64,000 nt of DNA from Halichondria panicea (lineage: Eukaryota > Porifera > Demospongiae > Suberitida > Halichondriidae), in contig NC_087388.1 in the NCBI RefSeq assembly GCF_963675165.1, forward strand, positions 2,334,800 to 2,398,799. The letters run 5' to 3'. This document shows, piece after piece, positions 59,101-64,000 of the stretch. The notes beneath the pieces were generated by a model that was not told the origin of the DNA, did no database searches, and worked only from the letters and a program-made list of their open reading frames with translations. Within the stretch, counting starts at the first letter, position 1. Each line of letters opens with the position of its first letter. The position numbers were made by a program, and so were the translations under genes.

Positions 59101-62100
59101 AAGGAAGAATGATTATTGGCCCAAACGCTTAGTCTAGCATGCCATACAAAGGAAAAACTCAGCCAAATGGATAATACATGTACAAGACATGGAAGTTACA
59201 CCATGATCTGTTGGTGTGGCGGTACAATAATTGTCTAGCAGGATTCAAGGAATTAGCAATTTTTTCAGGATCCACACACAATTAGTACAGCCACATAAGA
59301 GGAGGTAGGACAATGGTCGTGTGGCAGGGGTGGGCTGCCAAATGGCCCTGTTGAGTGTCATGGGCCCTGATGTCTGGCCAGCACGCAGCCAACTGATTGA
59401 TCTCTATCAGACATAATTGTCATGTATACTATTATAATTATGTTTATATTTGGTCTAACTACGTTATAGCCACCAATGAAATGTACATATATAAAAAAAT
59501 CTATAGTACATGTATATAGCAGGAATGAAAATTGGAAGGAAATCAATACCTGTAGTGTACTTCTTCTTGACATTGTCATAATACAGAAGGTCAGAATTTT
59601 CCAAATAGACAAATTCTTGATAACTATAATAATTATTATTGTACATGCACGTTAAACACCTTCTATTCAGTGAAGTTATAGATTTTACAAGGTGTAACAA
59701 AATTTGAAAGTGGAAGCATAATTATGGGCTGATGAAAATCCCTGGTATTGTTTGAATCAGTATAAATTAAGGATATACCATAGCGTACACACAAACACAC
59801 ACATTCCATATTCATTCATGATCATCTATAGCAACAAAACACCAGAACATGAGATCAAGTGGTATATTGACGTTGCAGTGTTTCTTAGGAATTATTTAAT
59901 TCACTACAGACAGTAAACATGTCTGTAGTGGTTACTCTTAATCAGGTCAACCTCTAATAGGCCCTCTATGTGCAAAGTTAATACAATGTAAGCCACGAAA
60001 GTCTCCATTGACTGCTTCAACATGCATGTACAGACCACCTTTTTATTACAGCCATGCAAGGTTGAGCTGCTCAACTGTGCGAGGTAAATATGTTTCACTG
60101 ATCAAAATATCTTGTATGTTAATTAATTATTCATATTTCATATTTTTGTAACTCATTTTTAGGGTGGAGCAGATCAAAGCATTTCACACAAGGCGTACTT
60201 AATTCATGAGTTAATTACAGATAACAGGAGACCACCCCTCTTGCCATCAGGTTACAGCTGTGGAATATCAAACGCAGACAATACAATACATTATTTAAAA
60301 GGCCATCGAAAGTTTGATTGATCTTAGGGAAAGAGTAAACGATGACAGATCACGATTGTATATACTAAATTCAGCAGGCAGCAGTAACATGTATCATAGA
60401 TTGAAAAGAAAGGGGATTGGAAACGAACATTTTCGCGTGAAACACTCCGCGTTATAGGGCGTGGCTAAAACTACAAAGGGATTATTTTATAATCAGCATG
60501 CTCATTACCTGTCTTGGCTGCCATACAATGTGCGATCACTTTTAATGTTGAATATTCTAAAAAGTAAAGAGAATATAGCTCTAAAAGGTCGACTAAGCAA
60601 CGCAACCACTATCACTAAACAAACAAATGCTATAAAAGAAGGAATAGCCCTTACTATGAAGTCGTGAGAGGTCAAGGCCCGTGGTGTGTCTAAAAGTATA
60701 CTAAAGCAGTTTGAAGGACTATACTGCAAACGTTTATGAACAGTAAAGCTTATCCATGGCATGAAACCATACTATATAGCACTTAGATACATAATAACCA
60801 AGTCAAGCAATGTCTTTTGCTGTTTAGGCTTCGCAGCAGGGAAAGAGAAAAGTTGACATGGAGTAATTCAAGCTATACTCAACAAAAACTAAAAACAGAG
60901 TAAAGACAGCGGACTTAGACAAGTTAGAGCTTGTCAGTGGTGTAAACTTACTTCTCTAGAGTAACCTCCCAGCCTCTGAGTGATCGCTAGTGCATAGGAG
61001 AGCTAGAAACAGTTGAAATATAACCAGAGTACGGTCAAAACAAAAATAATCGCGAGCGCGAAATCATAACGCGGAGTGTTTCAACCACTTACACAGGGAG
61101 GCCTGGTCGTTTCCAATCCCTTCCTTTTCAATCTATGCATGTATCCCACATGTACGTGGATGTCAACCGTGACAAATACTAAATATAAATACTTAAGGTG
61201 ACCTTATATGCAGAGGCTGCTGCATAAACGACTATTACCTGCTCTACTAGCCGAGGAAATGAATCAAAGCACTCATTAGTGCCCAAGGTTATTAAAATGA
61301 GACACTACTGCAGGATACACTGCACTTCGTAAACCACGTACACTACATATATAAGTATCAAAAGGAGACGCTATGCAGGATACTAATTTTAAATGATACG
61401 AAATTCACAACACACTGTTACTCACTGATCTCATTGACGTGGTTAGAGGGACAATCAGTGCACGCATCTATTGTAAGCCCGGCCACACCTGCGTGGATAA
61501 TACAGAGACAATTTAACAACATTCCTTAAATACGAGATTGTGGCATCTGAGTAATTTTATTGAGCAGGAAAGCTTTGGACCTCTTGCATGGCAATACATG
61601 TAGTACCTGTACACCCCCTCAACGCACTGTGTATATAACAAACAGACGAGTATTGAATTTGAAAAGTGAAGAGATATAAAACCGTATTCTTGCAAGAAGA
61701 AAACACATTACATTTGTAGACAACTACATCTTTGCACGGGTTAATGGCCCTACCGTGTACATGAAATTGTAAATGGACGCGCATGGATGATTACAGTGAA
61801 CCCTTAGCTCTAGTGGTATCATCATACACCCTTTATAATACAGTCTGGTACATGGTCCCCAAAGTATCTACAGCAGGTGTACAGACTACACACGAGCCGC
61901 AACATACAAATGTATTTACGAGAGCAGCCACCTACATATTTACGTTATGACAATAATATGAATCAGTACCATTCCAATAGAAGAGGGCAACATTAGACCT
62001 CACCATTACTATCTCTGCACACATCTCTGAGGAGCAGCTCTGCTCCGGGTGTGGAAAGGGTGTCTTCAAGTCCGTCAATGGAGAAGCTCGCCTTGAGGTA

Positions 62101-63660
62101 AACTGTCACCAGTGTGGGGTCTGGATGTGTGGGTGGTGAGGGTGTGAGGGCTGAAGGGGTGAGGAGGTGGAGGTATCCACCAAAATTGGAAGAATGGAGT
62201 TTTTGAAGATGAGTAGAATCTTCCTTTTTTAAGTACTGCATGGAGATGATGATGAGTGTGATGCAAGAGAACACGTATTACCTATAACTCCTACACTGCT
62301 GCAACACCAAAAAGTGTATCTTAAGAGAGGCATGGACTGTTCCCAAGCAATTCGATGGGCTACACTATGGTTATAACTCACCTCCTGGCTGTAGTATAGT
62401 ACTCTACCCAGTAGATCCAGTCTAGTTGGTGACTGACTCTCTCTACTCAGGCTAGGCAATTTCTCACCCATACCTTGTGATGCTGTGAGGGGAAGACTGG
62501 TGACACTGGCCTGGAGGATGTAACAAAAAGACGGGAGAAAAGCCGAGAAGGTTGTCTGGGGAAGGAGGGGTTACAGGTAGTGAGATACGATTAACATACA
62601 GTAGACTCTCGTTAATCCGGCCACCCTTAGGACAGTGCGGCTTGGCCGGAATAGCGAGGTGGCCGCATTTCAGAAAATAGCCGCGGCTAAAAAAACGACC
62701 CTACCTCGAAATCAAATGACTAATTTTGCGACTGCCTCGAGGATAATTAATTATTTATTATGCTCTCTATTTTATCGCCAAACCACACCCAAAATGTCAT
62801 ATCTAGTCGTAAAAACGTACATGTATTAAAATGCTAGTTTGCGGCAGCCAGTACTGGCCAGTATACGGAATAGCGAGTGGCTGAATTTCAGGGTGAGTTT
62901 TGTAAAGTAAATATCTAGCTAGCAATTTGTGCCAAACCAAATGGCCAGTATATCGAGGTGGCCATACTTCAGAGAGCCGGATTAGCGAGAGTCTGCTGTA
63001 CTACCATGTTGTGGAATAAATTACTGACAATGCAGATCGTTCAAAAGTACAATGTTAACTGGGAATAATCTGAGGAGTTCGGTAACGATCACGTGCACCA
63101 GCTAGTGTTGCACGGTTGGTCATTGGAGACTGAAGGCAAATGTACATGTGTTTCTCTGCATGGCTACTTTGAATACAAAGCGTTCAGTATAACCAAACAA
63201 ATCCCCAGCAATTCCCTCCATTCTGACAAGTTAATCAATGCCAGCCAGTACAGTACGTGCAATCTATATACAGCACCGCTGAACTATACTTTACCCTATA
63301 GTCTAGCTAGCTAATCCTGCATGGTCCAACCAGACAACAGACACAGCTATTCAGGTGACGTAAAGCAAGGTAGCCATTATTTTTGGTAACATGAGCAGAA
63401 ACTTTAGGAATGTCATGTGAGCGAGGACGCATGTCCAACCTCTTCATGCATAATTAAATTGTGTTCTTTAGGCAAGGATCATCAATTTAATACATACACT
63501 TTAAGCAAGGGTAAAGATCATCAAAATATAATTCTGAACGTGTCATATGGACTCAGCATGCATCCAGTTTACTTGGCTATGATTGGTATTTACCTGAGAG
63601 TTACTGACTAGTGGTGACAGTGGTGGGTAGAGCTTGAGGGAGGAGATCAGCTCAGGACTC
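56115..63660 (-). CDS. Zinc-ribbon OB-fold protein (SHLD2/RPA1-like), 3' part
   Basis: Exons 63660-63594, 62510-62382, 62235-62004, 61488-61426, 57394-57307, 56593-56470, 56413-56348 and 56282-56201 join in phase. A tiny last exon at 56122-56115 (stop TAG) is only probable. The 5' end lies beyond the window. The product shows VTVYLKASFSIDG (OB strand-like), DACTDCPS, a four-Cys ribbon (WPACDLCGNEQFS ... LHCDQCVRKV) followed by TYLHIRLAVFLKCKG, and a closing VLGKWVELPSS. A Cys ribbon set in an OB fold is the RPA1 DBD-C layout and is also proposed for SHLD2/shieldin; the short VLGK-type end favours SHLD2. A role in ssDNA binding is inferred. Its 3' end converges with the 578-aa gene, about 530 bp apart. 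Confidence 0.6.
57712..58035 (+). repeat. Dispersed repeat family C, copy 2
   Basis: Second copy of the 5480-5790 element, downstream of 'ccccgtgcgttgag'. Ends 'ccaatcactctacccctgct'. Lies in the intron between exons at 61426 and 57394 of the OB-fold gene. Confidence 0.7.
58083..58230. mobile_element. 148-bp MITE with TA duplication
   Basis: Terminal inverted repeats of about 44 bp with one mismatch (cagaggttttcaggtaggtt, gagggaatgctt.agagtgta). TA flanks at 58081-58082 and 58231-58232. Tc1/mariner-like target preference. Confidence 0.9.
58250..60394. other. Intron sequence without recognised features
   Basis: Part of the large intron of the minus-strand OB-fold gene. No exon in the correct phase and no clear repeat apart from simple CA stretches. 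Confidence 0.4.
60395..61137 (-). mobile_element. P-type non-autonomous TIR element, copy 2
   Basis: Starts CATAGATTGAAAAGAAAGG and ends with the complementary CCTTTTCAATCTATG. Flanked by CATGTAT at 60388-60394 and 61138-61144. The interior is homologous to 14260-15025 in reverse orientation, including 'aaggtcgactaagc', 'agtatactaaagcag' and 'gtgatcgctagtg'. No transposase frame. Lies in the OB-fold gene intron. Confidence 0.9.
62599..62998. mobile_element. 400-bp Tigger/pogo-like MITE with TA duplication
   Basis: Left CAGTAGACTCTCGTTAATCC, right complement GGATTAGCGAGAGTCTGCTG, with TA on both sides (62597-62598, 62999-63000). Inner 'gcgaggtggcc' and 'cgaggtggcc' words repeat. Lies just upstream of the exon at 62510 of the minus-strand gene. 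A solo end of similar type ('cagtgtaccctcgttaatct') is at 8749. Confidence 0.85.
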
Positions 63661-64000
63661 CTGCACGGGGGTGAGATGACATCATCATGTACAGACTTTT
63701 AAAAGTACCCCATGCATAATAAATTATAGTGAACACGATTTATGGAAGTGGTGGCACAAAAGGTAATTTTATCCAAGTGCTTCTCACAACACACACACAG
63801 CACACAATGAACAGAACAAAGAATAAGAAGATTAATACTGCATGGTGTGACCTAAGTTTTGCATGCATGTACATGTAGGTCTCGTAGATTGCACAACTGA
63901 AAAAGTATTCCATACATGCGTGGCATTAAACCAAGTAAATGCATTAATACGCACGTGATTGAGGAATAAAAGACTATGTGAGTTAATTGATCTGAGATTA
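63661..64000. other. Edge region, no recognised feature
   Basis: Presumably intron of the minus-strand OB-fold gene, whose 63660-63594 exon begins in phase 2 and so needs an upstream exon outside the window. Confidence 0.4.

Noticed and set aside
63093-63611. ORFs of 64-73 codons near the right edge
   Set aside because: They are on the plus strand opposite the OB-fold gene intron, with no motif or splice support.

Overview
This is animal nuclear DNA, most likely from a sponge. Genes are split by short GT-AG introns, sequence between genes is AT-rich (the ATAATTAT motif recurs), and dozens of small inverted-repeat transposons fill introns and gaps. A recurrent 'AGCGGGTAATTTT'-type repeat and a death-fold domain fused to an enzyme also fit a sponge. 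The species cannot be fixed from sequence alone. No tRNA, rRNA, CRISPR array or bacterial operon was seen.

Layout. 1-570 is a retroelement relic. 1365-7967 (-) is an 11-exon ANKH homologue (514 aa). 8394-11724 (-) and 11864-12690 (+) are two paralogous three-exon histidine phosphatases, head to head, sharing a 139-bp promoter with a palindromic NRF1-type site. 13917-15540 is an unprocessed ataxin-3 pseudogene whose catalytic Cys codon is now a stop. 15541-30300 is mainly a transposon graveyard: P/THAP9-type transposase, tyrosine recombinase, retroelement pieces, YqaJ-PHD, integrase-core and HECT-like remains. 31844-37980 (+) is a six-exon gene for a 420-aa astacin-like zinc metallopeptidase with a C-terminal CARD/death-fold-like domain and no signal peptide. 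41319-46089 (+) is intact ataxin-3 (298 aa), with triad residues C14, H119 and N134 at the human positions. 46953-55580 (+) is a seven-exon gene of unknown function (578 aa) with an N-myristoylation consensus. 56115-63660 (-) is the 3' part of a gene for an RPA1/SHLD2-type zinc-ribbon OB-fold protein whose 5' end lies beyond the window.

Exon models were built by eye from splice sites and checked for reading phase; every internal junction of the named multi-exon genes keeps the frame. The genes do not form a pathway. Two proteins concern ubiquitin or phosphate signalling (ataxin-3, the phosphatase pair), one is a membrane exporter and one probably binds ssDNA. The strongest novelty candidate is the metallopeptidase-CARD fusion. 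The mobile elements give clean structural evidence: two P-type non-autonomous copies with 7-bp target duplications, and 33- and 50-bp 'micro' elements with 8-bp duplications.
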